From Takakia lepidozioides (lineage: Eukaryota > Streptophyta > Takakiopsida > Takakiales > Takakiaceae), in contig CM060733.1 in NCBI GenBank assembly GCA_030704615.1, forward strand, positions 31,558,001 to 31,622,000: a stretch of DNA of 64,000 nt. The letters run 5' to 3'. The position numbers and the translations under genes are program-made. This document shows, in pieces, positions 10,575 through 20,715 of the stretch. Under the pieces are notes generated by a model. It was not told the origin of the DNA. It searched no databases and was given only the letters and a program-made list of their open reading frames with translations. Numbering within the stretch: the first letter of the stretch is position 1; each line of letters starts with the position of its first letter.

Positions 10575-11014
10575 TGTCGCGCGGCTTTTACTCACCCATC
10601 CCTTCGCTATCCGAGGCGGAAACTCCAAGATAGAAGAGTTGGAAATCTCTAAGCACTCAGCCCGCTCAGAACAATCAGTCATGACCTATAGCTAGTGTAT
10701 CATGGGGGTGTTTCCTATTTGTTTTCCTTCCCGCATTCATGTTAGCTGGTTACCATATTGTTGGTAATTAAATATCAGTTTGCTTCAGCAATCTATCGGA
10801 TTCCATCAACTCATCCATTCATTCCACAGCTTCACTCAGATCTCTCTACACAGTGTGAGTATGAAGTATGTATCAGATTAATATCTATCAAGTATCAGGC
10901 TGAAGCCATGGAGTCTCTAATCTGCTCTACATTACAACTCTACTGCTTGCATTCATTAAGCATCAACAGATCATCCTCCTCCTACTCTGTGCTCTCAGAG
11001 ATGCGCTCTCTGCC
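10575..11014 (-). mobile_element. family A LTR fragment
   Basis: Begins TGTCGCGCGGCTTTTACTCA and matches the inverted LTRs until about 11014 (CTCTCTGCCT), where identity ends. It interrupts the methyltransferase-like gene after GGGTCCCCTC; the uninterrupted sequence continues at 30275. The rest of the LTR is deleted, so no target duplication can be tested. Confidence 0.8.
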
Positions 11015-11234
11015 TTCCGAAACCCTCCGAAGGAAGTCCGTGTCAATTTCCCCCGCCTGATGGGAACTCGGCGACCACAGCACAAACCCTGACTCAGAAG
11101 TCTGTACCGATTTCCCGAACGCAGACTCGGAAGTCGGTGCCGACATGCCAAACCTAGCCTGGGAAGTCGGCATAGACTTCTCATGCCCTCAAACCGGGTG
11201 AAGTCGACACGGACTTCCAATTTACATACCATGC

Positions 11235-11693
11235 ATGTCCAGATATTGGGAGTGTGCAGCTTCATTCGACGCAGTTGCAGATCGTGACTATTACCCAAAA
11301 ACCTGGTGGAACGGGACTTTCAACCGCAAGAAACAAATAGTAGTTAGGCGCACGAAGGTCGGATTGGCAATGTCTCTGACGGCCACCATTCGGTCCTTCC
11401 GTGATGTCCCTCGCCCTGGAGTTGGGAGAGTTTACAATATCAGCACTGCAAGATCCTCCAAAAAAAAAGAGGTCTACAACATCTCCATCGGCACTTACCC
11501 GGAGTGCACCTGTATGGATTTTCTGAAGATGCGGAACCTGAAGGAATCTTATAAGCAATGCAAGCACATTTACTACATCATGTTGCGACGTCTTCAAGTC
11601 CGTGCCGACTTGCCAATGATAAATCACCCAACTTTAAGTATTAATGAGATCTGCTCCCTGCTCCGGAATGACCCCTGTTCTTGGTCGGAGTAG
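11235..11693 (+). pseudogene. MULE-type transposase C-terminus, SWIM zinc finger
   Basis: This 152-codon frame includes the SWIM pattern C-T-C (residues about 95-97, CTCMDFLKMRN), then C-K-H (QCKHIYYIMLRRL), with upstream GRVYNISTA and downstream LSINEICSLLRN. SWIM fingers at this position are typical of Mutator-like transposases. The same architecture, about half identical by eye, is found at 41035-41385. The catalytic part is missing, so this is a remnant. The frame ends at TAG 11691-11693. Confidence 0.75.
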
Positions 11694-12209
11694 TATGATG
11701 TCCAATGTCTTACACTGATTTGTTGATGTGTACTGGGACAATATCTACTAGGACGGTACTAGGACAGTATCTTAGTCCCATTTTCCAACTGTCTGACAGA
11801 CGTATTCAACATTTCTTTTCCATCTGGGATGTGATTCGGAAGGTTGGCGGGCGCCTCCCATTTAGACATGATACCAATTCGCATGCACAATTTTTTTGAC
11901 ACAAACTTGTTGAGACCATGGAGAAGTCTGTGTCGACTTTCTTTTTTTGCCAATTCTGCAAATCACCACGGAAAGTCTGTGCATACTTGCATTTCTCTTA
12001 CACTTACGAATTTCGGCCATGGTGAAGTCTGCACCGACTTCAGAAAACCCCAAACTTGTAAAGGATATGGTGATGTGTTTGATGACTTCACATTTCTTAA
12101 GCACGCCTAAAGGCCATTTGCAATTCTGTGCCGACTTCCCACTCCAACGATACTTCTAAACGATGTGGAGAAGTCGGTGCCGACTTCCGATTCATCTCCA
12201 TCTGGGTAG
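11694..12209. other. non-coding, palindrome-bearing MULE flank
   Basis: No domain-bearing ORF is present. The tandem-like ACTAGGACGGTACTAGGACAG occurs at 11747-11767. Several half-palindromes of the GTCGG..CCGAC type lie here (see 11015-14170). Confidence 0.5.
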
Positions 12210-12830
12210 TTGCAGGATAGGGTGTCTCACTTTCGGCAGATGGTGACGTCCATGACAATTTTTATTTTTATTTTTATTTTTTTGGAAGCATATTTCTCAG
12301 TTTGATTCTTATAAAGATAGACAATAGTATATTTAACATCTTTAGTAAAGGGTCTAACCCCAAATATTATAGATATTATTTATTAGAAATTTTAATCTTT
12401 AATTGGAAAAACCTTTTAGGAGTCAAATCTTAGAATCTATGACCATTTGTCCATATACCACCTAGCCATCCTAGATTATATGTTTGTAGATTTATTAGTA
12501 AAAGATGATATCCCAAAAACCCAAAAGTCAATATGCTATGGACTAATGAAAAACACCTGTTTTTTTGTTGTATAAAAAAGTCCATAGCTTGATCAAAATT
12601 TGATAGATTTTCAAACTACTTTCACCTATTGAAACATTGTACAATTTACACATGGCTTTTTGTCCTTATCACAATTGGTTACATTTACATATGTTTCTTA
12701 GAGTCCATAGCACAATAAACTGTGCTGATGACAAAATAGTGTTTGAGATTCAAAAGTCCATAGCATTCTTATAATTCACCCAATTTGTTAAAAAAATTGT
12801 TACGTTATATAGATCTCGTAGGTGGTATAC
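12210..12830. repeat. AT-rich dispersed repeat, copy 2
   Basis: This is the counterpart of 4110-4720 with the same block order (AAAGATAGACAATAGTATA, TTTAGTAAAG, TTGTCCATATACCACCTAG, AAAGTCCATAGCTTG). It interrupts the palindrome-bearing region. Confidence 0.7.
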
Positions 12831-12861
12831 AAGAACCAATGTCCTTTATAATAAAGATGAG

Positions 12862-13725
12862 CTATTGTGAACAAATAAAAAGATAACATGAAGCACAGTC
12901 ATTGAAAAACTGCCCGATGACGTTCAAATTGAGATACACTATCCTGCAACCAGTGCCCATCTTATACGGGCCATGGAGAAGTCTATGCCGACTTGCCATT
13001 TTTGAGACACATCGGCACAGTACATGTCCATTTCCGTGCCGACTTCCGTCTTGTAGCGCAAACGACTTGGTCAATGGCTGACGACCGAAGCTCGTTCTGA
13101 TAATATCGACTGCGAAGCGGCAACTTCCTCTCTTCCGGGACAACCTCCATAACCCTTGGAATGTACACATTTGGAACAAATATACACTGGCGTACCACTT
13201 CGTCAAGGATACCCCATTCCCCCTCAGCCATCGGGAACACGAATTCAAATGAATGACTGCTGACTCAAAATTCTTCGACGTAAAAAATGGGTCATTGTCC
13301 AAAGGAAGATAAAAGCTCGTCTCCATGTGGAATTACCTTTTGGTTGAAAGAATGTAGGCAGTGAGATGTTGTGTACCTACAGGATCTGTGATGATGCAAA
13401 AAACATTTGTCGTGATCTTTCTGGACTGAAAGGCGTTGAAGAAGTTGGCGAACTCGTTTTCTGTCCAAGGTACCACCTTGTTGGGATGGTCGTTGAGTGT
13501 ACTGAGCATCACCTAGGCGACAACGTTAAATTCACTCGTTGAGAACAATGCGACCTGACCAATATCCAATGCCTTGTCTTTGCACTCACAAACACTGTAA
13601 TAGTTTGTTAGATCCATTCTCATTGCAGCCTCCTCTTGCAGCCTTTTATAGGCCTGGATCAAATTCAAAAAAGCTGCTGGAGGCTTCTTTTTGGCGCTTG
13701 TAGGCTTTAGTTTCGACAAGAGAGA
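12862..13725 (-). pseudogene. diverged methyltransferase-like gene, central and 3' part
   Basis: Minus-strand pieces: 13719-about 13390 reads LNLIQAYKRLQEEAAMRMDL, then FSTSEFNVVA, an in-frame TAG, VMLSTLNDHP, VVPWTENEFANFFNAFQ and FCIITDP, ending at a GTAGGT donor. The next piece (13326-12983, two frames) reads FESAVIHSFEFVFP, EGEWGILDEVVRQ and KLPLRSRYYQNEL. In order and pattern these parallel the motif IV and motif X exons of the gene at 9226-10153 (FEAYCFVKRG..VDAAVD..KPWRYSRTRSPAF), but identity is low. There is no DPPY-like motif and motif I is missing. I read it as a second, older lineage of the same gene, now dead. Confidence 0.5.
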
Positions 13726-14199
13726 TGTTTCTCCAAGGGCTTCTTTGAATAGCTTGAACTACGCCCCCTTGTCGATGTGGTATTTTTCCTTGATTTCCCT
13801 CCACTCTTTCACTGTTGGCAGTTCATGAAATCGGCAACGATTTCCAGGCAAGAAAATGTAGTTGCAGCCACATACACCCACCCATAGGAATAGGTGGGGT
13901 TTCTATAATCGTGTTAGATTTCAACACTTCACATGGGAAGTCGGCACAAAATTGGACATGAGCTCGACAAGTGTCTCAGAAATGGCAAGTCGGCACAAAC
14001 TTCTCCATGGCCCCATAATTGTTTAGGGTTTGGGAAGTCGGCACAGACTTCGCTATATCCGTCTAAAGTATCTTAGGAATGGTAAGTCGGCACCGAATTG
14101 TCGATGGCCTTCAGGTGTCATTAAGAAATGGGAAGTCGGCACAGACTTCTCTATATCCTGCACATGTTTACGTGGGATTTGAAGTTTGTACAGAGTTTT

Positions 14200-14520
14200 T
14201 TTTTTGGGGGGGGGGGGGGGGGTCACAAAACAGCAACGACCGGCATTAGAGAGGGTTCGTTGCGAACTTAGTTCAAGAGTGAGTACTGGACCCGAGGCAT
14301 GCAAAAGTCAACATGCAACAAAAGTCAACATTGCACTTGTAAAATGAAAACTTTTGTTCTAAGAAACTTTTATGATTCATATAATTATGAACTGCGACAA
14401 GTATGCCTGTAGTGCATGCTCAGGTAAGCTGGAAATGTGTTGCCGTACGTTTGTACTGTTGTCACCAAGAAGCTGGGACCTCGATTGGCCTCTCAACAAG
14501 CTCATGACTGACTGGGTGTC
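14200..14520. other. non-coding, poly-G run
   Basis: A run of T then about 17 G at 14206-14222 and no plausible CDS. The sequence around 14372-14626 is open on both strands without any recognisable motif. Confidence 0.4.
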
Positions 14521-14521
14521 G

Positions 14522-15130
14522 CTAAGTAAAGACAATGGATGCAGTCCGAACCCCCTTGCTGTAGTGGACAATGGTGTCGTGTCCCCCGATATATGCACCA
14601 TAGTAAATAGAGATTTTAGGTGCTGAAACTATGTGCTCATCCTCATAGCTTACGAGAATGTCCCCATAGACGGTTTGTGAGGGAATCCGCGGAGGCCTGT
14701 ACATCAACCCGATGCAATCGTCGTAGGCCCACTAGCTGCAATTCCAACGATATAGGAAGGCCGTGCGGCTTTTGGGGCAGTCCCATGCAGGCAGATACTC
14801 CAGATCGACGATTTGCAGATACCACATCCGCGCAAGGTCACCCCCGCGAGTGAAATCGTGGAAGTCAGGAAGGTACTCAAAAGCTCGCGTATTCACCAGC
14901 CTAGCTGAGACTGATCTATGAAATCTTGCAGGTATACTATGATATCCCCCGATTTGGGTTTGAAGCTCCACGCAGTCTAACCTTGGTAGGGGCAATTGTT
15001 GGGATCCCAACATGCCATCCGAACATGTCGAATAGTGAAGGAGAATAGTCAAGAAGCAGAGTAAGTGGCAGAGAAGCGCAGTTGCAGACTTGCAAGTATG
15101 ATTTGTCGAAGGAATGACAACACTCTCTCA
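14522..15130 (-). pseudogene. unknown minus-strand gene, probable 5' part of the diverged gene
   Basis: Two overlapping minus frames (15052-14732 and 14707-14522) give VSARLVNTRAFEYLPDFHDF, ARMWYLQIVDLEYLPAWDC and YGDILVSYEDEHIVSAPK. No domain is recognised. The position, upstream of the methyltransferase-like remnant and directly left of palindromic arrays, mirrors the 5' part of the ParB-like gene at 31.9-35.2 kb. That is an argument from layout only. Confidence 0.35.
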
Positions 15131-15280
15131 TCCCTCTCCGGCTACTTATAACTCAAACAACTCCTAGCATTTCCAACGGACGGGAGAAAAGGGGGGAAAG
15201 TGGACATGTGGTAACCCAAAAATTGGACTTTTAATATCCCCGTACCTGGGATATCGGCGGCGCATTTACATTGGTGCGGG

Positions 15281-15447
15281 GTTGGATGAGACCACGATGG
15301 ATGGGAATTTGTTGCTGAATTCCCATCCATCGCAGTTGGATGAGACCAGCATGGATGGAAATTGACAATCAAATTCCCATCCATCGGGGTTGGACGACAC
15401 CACCATGGATGGAAATGCGGCGCTGAGTTCCATCCATCGGGGTTGGG
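15281..15447. repeat. 54-bp tandem repeat with palindromic GATGGAAAT core
   Basis: GTTGGATGAGACC recurs at 15281, 15335 and 15389 with a fourth start at 15442, a period of 53-54 bp. Each unit contains an inverted repeat such as GATGGGAATT..GAATTCCCATC or GATGGAAATGCGGCGC followed by its near complement. The core resembles the 35.3-37.5 kb palindrome. Confidence 0.8.
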
Positions 15448-15544
15448 TGAGGTGGCAATGGTGCGGAGTCTATAACCAAATGGCGTAACTAGGTAAAATA
15501 CTGCCAATTAACTAGCCACGTCGTCGACACGGTGGTGGTTGCAA

Positions 15545-16260
15545 ATATATAATATGGCGGTCGCTTTATATTTCGAAATTGTTTAAAAAAAAAAAAAAAA
15601 AAAACGACCATCATGTTGGCGGTCGCTTTATTATTATTATTATTATTTTAAAACGAGAATGACGGTTGCATTGGCGATCGTCTTTTTTTTTTTAAAAGAA
15701 CAAACGACCGTTGTATTGGTGGTCGTTTCATTTTAAGAATACATAAAAAAACAAGTGACCGCCATATGACGGTCATTTGTCTTTCTAAAATAGAAAAAAT
15801 ATAAGCGACATAAGAAAACAAAAGCGACCGTCACATCGGCGGTCGCTTTATATTTCAAAAATAAAAAATAATGGCAACCGCCAGACTTAAATTTTAAAAT
15901 ATAAAAAATAAAAACGACCGCCACACTGGCGGTCACTTAAACCTAAAATAGAAAAAGTAAAAGAGAACACCAGTATGGCAATCGTTCTATTTTTAAAATA
16001 TTAAAAAAAGAAGCGACCTCCATATTTGCGGTTGCGTCATTTTAATAATATAAAAATATAAGCGTCATAATAAAATATAAGCAACCGCAATACCGGCGGT
16101 CGCATTATATTTTGAAATAAAAAATAATAGCGACCGGCATACGGGCGGTCGCTTAAATTTCAAAATATACAAAATAAAAGAGATCGTTGTTTGGCGGTCG
16201 CTTTAATTTAAATACATGAAGAATAAAAGCGACCGCAATATTGGCGGTCGCTTAATTTTA
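15545..16260. repeat. ladder of AAGCGACCGCC / GGCGGTCGCTT hairpins
   Basis: About ten units of 60-80 bp each carry the arms AGCGACCGCC and GGCGGTCGCT around a 4-8 nt loop (for example CATATT, CACATC, AATATT), separated by AT-rich linkers such as TTTAAAATATAAAAAATA. Good copies lie near 15755, 15822, 15914, 16130 and 16230. Several units differ by paired changes in the two arms, for example ACGACCGTTGT / TGGTGGTCGT. Confidence 0.85.
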
Positions 16261-16361
16261 AAATTATAACAAATATGGTTGTACCGCCTTTTTCGGGTGG
16301 GCCCTAGTGGTCAGTCATTTTTTCATTTCACTTTCATTTCACTTTTATTCTTCCTGGATCA

Positions 16362-16370
16362 TATATAAAG
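16362..16370 (+). promoter_or_regulatory. candidate TATA box
   Basis: TATATAAAG lies at the right edge of the hairpin ladder, followed 30-40 bp later by a pyrimidine-rich start region. No downstream gene could be identified, so this may be the promoter of a lost or unrecognised transcript. Confidence 0.3.
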
Positions 16371-16939
16371 CACCAGGGTCACCAAGCACCTCATTTCTTT
16401 TTGCACAAATACTTGAGGTTGTTTTGGATGTTCTCTTCCGTGGAATGAGAGTATAGCCCAAGAGGAGGGTGCGCACATTTTGCCGTTGTTGCTTCCATCA
16501 AAGCCACTTCAGCAAATTGTGTATAAGCTCAACACTACAAGATGCATCGATCCACGTGGGTTGGTGTAGAAATGTTGGGCTGTCGCATTGCACTCTACAT
16601 TCACAGGTTCATATATAGGTCATTGTTTTTTGTTGTTTACATCACTAGGGGAGTGGATATTGAGTGAAGATGAGGGATGTATGGAGCCCAAAGCCGACAT
16701 AACTAAGAGTCACTTTGCCTTGCGGCTACTATTCATTTTCAAGGGTGGGCCCTATGGAGTCTCAATACAAATATACCATAGAATGAACGACACATGTCCA
16801 TCGCCATTGTGACACCCCTATATTAGTTCTAAAATATATATAATTTGAGCATATATTCAGAATCCTATTTTTATTTAAATATGGTATCCATAAATAAGAA
16901 GACCCAATTTTGTTTCTAAAAATATTGTAAAATTTATCT
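16371..16939. other. unassigned
   Basis: A 74-codon plus frame (16588-16812) has no recognised domain. The remainder is AT-rich. Confidence 0.35.
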
Positions 16940-16959
16940 TCAAAAAATATATGTTACCC

Positions 16960-17385
16960 TATATTTTTTTGTACGCCGTTTGAAAAAAAAATGGAAGTGA
17001 CTTCCCCGAGACTTCTTCAATAAAGTAATCAAAGGTCGACTGGATATAGACATCGTCCTCTGTGAAGTAAACGAATCATATGCTTTGTCGAGAGCATCAT
17101 CAGCTTCGCTATCGGAGGCAGATGAGTCCCTCCGAGATGAGTCCCTCTGAGACTCAGTATCGTCACTCATCGAATCTGCCTCAGAAGCAGAGTATTCGGA
17201 ATGCAAGTTTTCATACCATGCTGTAGCATCATGCGCTGCCCTGTCACGTAGCAGTCGACAATTGGTATACATATATACCAATTTGTCAGCCCTCGCGGGG
17301 TTGAACTTGTTGCGAATCTTGTTGTGAACAAATGAGTAACTGCTCCAATTGCGTTCACAAGATGAGGCAGAGCACACTTGGGCAA
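16960..17385 (-). pseudogene. hAT transposase C-terminal dimerisation domain
   Basis: The minus frame reads CERNWSSYSFVHNKIRNKF, then ARADKLVYMYTNCRLL, which is the signature of the hAT C-terminal dimerisation region (ERNWS.y..ih...RN.L...ra..LvYv..NlrL). It continues into a Ser/Asp-rich tail (SDDTESQRDSSRRDSSASDS) typical of plant hAT proteins. Upstream catalytic parts are missing in this orientation, so it is a fragment. A DUF659-type fragment of the opposite strand begins 60 bp to the right. Confidence 0.8.
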
Positions 17386-17439
17386 GAATACGCCTTTGTA
17401 GACACTAGCAACGAGAAGAAAGATAATTGACGTTATCAA

Positions 17440-17585
17440 TGTCAGCTGTTGACAGACTTAATTGAACAAGTCGGAAGTGACAATATCGGAATCGTGCAAA
17501 TATGCACAGACAATGCCCCTAACATGAGAAACACTACAGACATGTTTTTGGCACGATATCCCCATATGTACTATTGTGGTGTGAA
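17440..17585 (+). pseudogene. hAT transposase DUF659-region fragment
   Basis: The plus frame reads LLTDLIEQVGSDNIGIVQIC then TDNAPNMRNTTDMFLARYPH, the conserved (G..nVvqv.TDNa.n...A...l...yp) block of plant hAT proteins. The catalytic TD dyad is present. It ends before the expected AHC motif. The continuation of this block type appears 1.5 kb downstream at 19045. Confidence 0.75.
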
Positions 17586-17599
17586 AAGATGGTCTTACA

Positions 17600-17800
17600 C
17601 AAAAGCCCTAGTTATTAACCCTTACCTACATCCCACGTTCACACCTGATACCTGCTGCTCTACAGCGGAAGAGAAAAGGAAACAGACACGGAGGTCATAT
17701 TCTACCATACCTCTCAATTTCCCACATACATAGCCGACACCTTCTGCCCTACAACGGAAGAAAAAATGAAACAGGCGCGGTCACCTCAGATCGAGGAGAG
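17600..17800. repeat. imperfect duplication, period about 87 bp
   Basis: GATACCTGCTGCTCTACAGC followed by GGAAGAGAAAAGGAAACAG (17647-17690) recurs as CGACACCTTCTGCCCTACAA then CGGAAGAAAAAATGAAACAG (17733-17777). Confidence 0.55.
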
Positions 17801-19030
17801 ATAATTGCATATGTCAGGGGCGTGTCCTTAGTGCAACGGATTTATCACAGCAGGGTGATATGGCTATGGGGTGTCATCATATACTAGCATACAATATTCT
17901 CTTTCTCATTATAAGGCCATAAGATGCGTTCAGCCTCTATCACCTTAGTCTTCATCTCTCTCATCCTCTCTCTCTCATCCTCTTATGCTTCCCTCATTTG
18001 CCTTGCCTTCCAAGTAAGTTCAGCAGGAGCTGGACCAGCACCCTAACGTCACACATCAGCCGATCGCATACCCAAGAACGTCATGGAATCCAGAAGAACA
18101 CCTTCTGTCCAAGAGAATAACCACTTCCCATCACCAGGAGCTCTAAGAGATGAGCTTACAAGCATTCACTACATCATGCAACTACAGTAAATAAGACACA
18201 TCAAGAATTGCCTAAATGTATATGCATTGAAAACTCAAAAGTAGATAATGAAATGCCCACTGCTATCTGCAGTGAATACAATCCAAGTCCAACCATCATC
18301 TTCCTCCTCTTCTCAGATGTGGACAGAATCTGTCATCCTACCTCTTCACATTCTCTCATGCATCATCCTAAGGCTTTAACGTCCATATTACAGCTCTCTC
18401 ATATGCCCAGAAATAGAATAGAAAGGAAAAAAATGTTTCATCTAGTACATCCGAATCACTCCTCCTCTACTATCGTCATCTTCATGATTACCCACAACTC
18501 TCACTCTCTCTCTTCCGTCTCTACTTTCCAAGGAAAGTTGAGTGGCATTACAAAAGCTACAATCCGGTGCCACCATTTCCTGTCTATCCTTGGAGCCTTA
18601 TCACGCTCATAATTCCTCGCCGCCATCGTCTGTTGCTGATTGCTCCCATCCCAGCTCAGCTGATTTCCCCCAGACACCATTGTTGACACAAAACAGGATG
18701 CAGCCCCCCAGGCTGTAAATGCTACCGTCGAATATAAAGAAAACACCGAAACACTTCTTCAAAACCCTTAAGCGCACATACCTCGTGCTTGAAGCCCGTT
18801 GTGATGACTCTCCCTCTCGCGCAGTCTATGTCTATGCTAGAAGCTCTAGACTAATAGCCCGAACGTCGTTTGAAGGAGTGGAATCCATCCACATGAATTC
18901 TCATCCAAAAAGTTACGTTGGATGACAAACCGCGATTTCATCTGAGAAAATCAACAATAGATTTCATCAAGGGACTTAACTAAAAATTCACCCAGGCTAC
19001 TTAGCCACTAAGTACCAAGAAAAAAAAATT
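17801..19030. other. unassigned
   Basis: Only featureless ORFs of under 135 codons occur, for example 18208-18612 plus and 18746-18501 minus. The minus ORF (MAARNYERDKAPRIDRKWWH) sits between hAT fragments and could be the N-terminal part of one, but no BED-type Cys/His pattern is visible. Confidence 0.35.
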
Positions 19031-19044
19031 GAAAAACAGGGCAC

Positions 19045-19418
19045 AAGAATTTGCACCACACTATCAAGGCTGTGCTGCTCACATCCTTGACCTCCTTTTG
19101 GAAGATTGGGGAAAAGAACAGTGGGTGAAACAACTTGTCAAGTGAGCGAAGACCGTTGTGTCGTTCATCCGTACACACCACATCCCTTTGGCAATATACA
19201 GGAGGTAGGAACCAAAATACAGCCTCTGGAATCCAGACGAAACTCGTTTTGTCACTAACTTCTTGCTGGTGGGTCGGTTGGTGACGGTGAAAAGCAGTTT
19301 TGAACACACCATCATCGACCTTCAATGGGATGCGTACACACGGACGTTGCAGGACTTGAGAAAAGCCGAGTCATTGGGCAAAAGTCGAAAGGTTTGGAAC
19401 ACCATTCGCAACGCAAGT
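19045..19418 (+). pseudogene. hAT transposase central fragment
   Basis: One plus frame with two in-frame stops reads QGCAAHILDLLLEDWGKEQW, VKQLVK, stop, AKTVVSFIRTHHIPLAIYRR, stop, YSLWNPDETRFVTNFLLVGR and then WDAYTRTLQDLRKAESLGKS. This is the classic hAT series C.aHc.dL.LEDi.k..w, fI..H......, TRFaTnfl.l. The sequence is cut at 19418 by the end of an LTR. Confidence 0.85.
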
Positions 19419-19941
19419 GTCGTGCGCATACGTATCGCTACACAACTACATCGCTGTCCAAACTACACCACACATATATGCACAATAAAGTAGTTTGCCA
19501 CAATGATTGGAAACTAGATTCACACTATTGACACAGAAACACTCAATACAACACAATCACTCATTAAAACTACGAGTCAAGCCAGGGGCACCCCAAGCTA
19601 TGGGGACTCCACCCCACAACATCCTATTCTCCCACCATAAACACACTTAGATTCTAAGCAGTGAAGGAGCTCGGTCGTGCAGGCTCAACTCGAGAGAAAT
19701 GAGCCGCACGACTGACGCTCTCGTGAAAATAAGATGGTTCAGGTGTCAAGCTAAACTTGACACCTGACTTAACACTTGAACTAAATCCAAGTGTTAAATA
19801 CAAATAACTATATTTATTTTAGTTAGTTTCACACTGTGTTTATTTAACTTGATAGTTGTCGTGCGCATACGTATTGCTACACAACTACATCGCTGTCCAA
19901 ACTACACCACACATATATACACAATAAAGTAGTCTGCCACA
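19419..19941 (-). mobile_element. 3' LTR of the PHD-finger gypsy element
   Basis: On the minus strand the LTR runs TGTGGCAGACTAC (19941) to GCGCACGACA (19419), 523 bp with TG..CA ends. The adjacent minus-strand sequence to the right (AGCTAGGGGGGCGAT) is a fair polypurine tract, and the integrase/PHD ORF follows. It interrupts a hAT fragment. The first and last 84-85 bp of this LTR are near-identical direct repeats (19857-19941 and 19419-19502). An alternative reading is therefore an 85-bp LTR pair around a 354-bp body, a TRIM-like element; no primer-binding site supports that. Confidence 0.55.
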
Positions 19942-20202
19942 ATCGCCCCCCTAGCTGGTGGTTAGGTCCCTGTAACTCCAGATAGCTACAAGATGTAATA
20001 GCCACAGCCATACTAAGTCCTCTATCACTGTCTCTATTGTACTCAAACTCTATAGACCAAGAGGCCGGGTACAAGAGCAGCCCCATCGTTAGTCGCCGTC
20101 TTGCAATCTGTGAACTTGAGCCAGAATCTCGTGTGTTGGTCGGTCTCCTAGTAGCTTGGCCTTGCATTTCTTGTTAGCCTTCCATGGTTGTATCCACTCC
20201 CA
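19942..20202 (-). other. 3' non-coding region of the PHD gypsy element
   Basis: This lies between the integrase/PHD stop codon and the purine tract. A 96-codon minus ORF (20167-19877) runs into the LTR and has no recognised motif. Confidence 0.4.
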
Positions 20203-20715
20203 CTATCCAATGCAATGCGGACATAACCAATCCCCATCAGGAACAATCTCAAGAGGTGGAGTCAAGCATCCCATATGCCATCCTCTAGAGCATTGATCAC
20301 ACACCAGCATGGTGGCTGCCCCTCTAGCAGACCCACATAACATGCACCTCAAACTTGCAGGTACCACTGCCAGGTTTGGGTCAATCCTGCCATCGACATT
20401 CGGAAGGTGACATGGCGCACAATTACGCACATGGTCCTTCCAAGTCATGCCATCCCGACCCTCCAAGATCAAGACGCCTGAGGGCAATACCTCTCGAATC
20501 CTTAAAATAACACGTCCTGCAGTCACATCCAGGGTCGTTGGAGCAGTTTGCTGCAGATAAACATAGTCACCAGGGTGAAATCTCCGAACCCCAGGACGAT
20601 AGCCCCCACCACGTATGGTAGCATACCTCAACGTATCACGATGTTGTGCAATGGCAAGATTCTCGAAAGCCATAGGCATGACTTTCTTAAACAACTCCGC
20701 GCGAGCCTTTGTGAT
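20203..20715 (-). CDS. gypsy integrase C-terminus fused to a PHD finger
   Basis: The minus frame shows an integrase-like C-terminal region (RRFHPGDYVYLQQ, then VILRIREVLPSGVLILEGRD) followed, about 35 residues later in the same frame, by a complete C4-H-C3 PHD finger in the last 47 codons: CMLC, CDQC, WHMGC, WLCPHC, with the usual W before the last Cys pair. PHD fingers read histone H3 tails, so it probably targets integration or binds chromatin in place of the chromodomain used by chromoviruses. That role is inferred. The frame opens into foreign family A sequence at 20716, so its N-terminal part is displaced; the catalytic core of what is probably the same element is at 25540-26290. Confidence 0.75.
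   Translation of the reverse strand: MTKARAELFKKVMPMAFENLAIAQHRDTLRYATIRGGGYRPGVRRFHPGDYVYLQQTAPTTLDVTAGRVILRIREVLPSGVLILEGRDGMTWKDHVRNCAPCHLPNVDGRIDPNLAVVPASLRCMLCGSARGAATMLVCDQCSRGWHMGCLTPPLEIVPDGDWLCPHCIG

Larger units (their letters stand above)
11015..14170. repeat. dispersed 20-bp palindromes, GGAAGTCGG..CCGACTTCC type
   Basis: About 15 copies, whole or half, of GGAAGTCGG[TG]CCGACTTCC are scattered over 3 kb: near 11109, 11160, 11205, 11600, 11921, 11970, 12023, 12130, 12167, 12977, 13030, 13938, 13987, 14034, 14082 and 14130. Most occur as AAGTCGGCACAGACTTC-like variants. The best copy (12167-12190) is a perfect palindrome. They lie in non-coding stretches and introns around the SWIM tail and the diverged methyltransferase-like gene. 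Confidence 0.75.

Noticed and set aside
17167-17439. Signal-peptide-like minus ORF beginning MITSIIFLLVASVYKG
   Set aside because: It is an alternative frame over the hAT dimerisation domain, which explains the sequence better.
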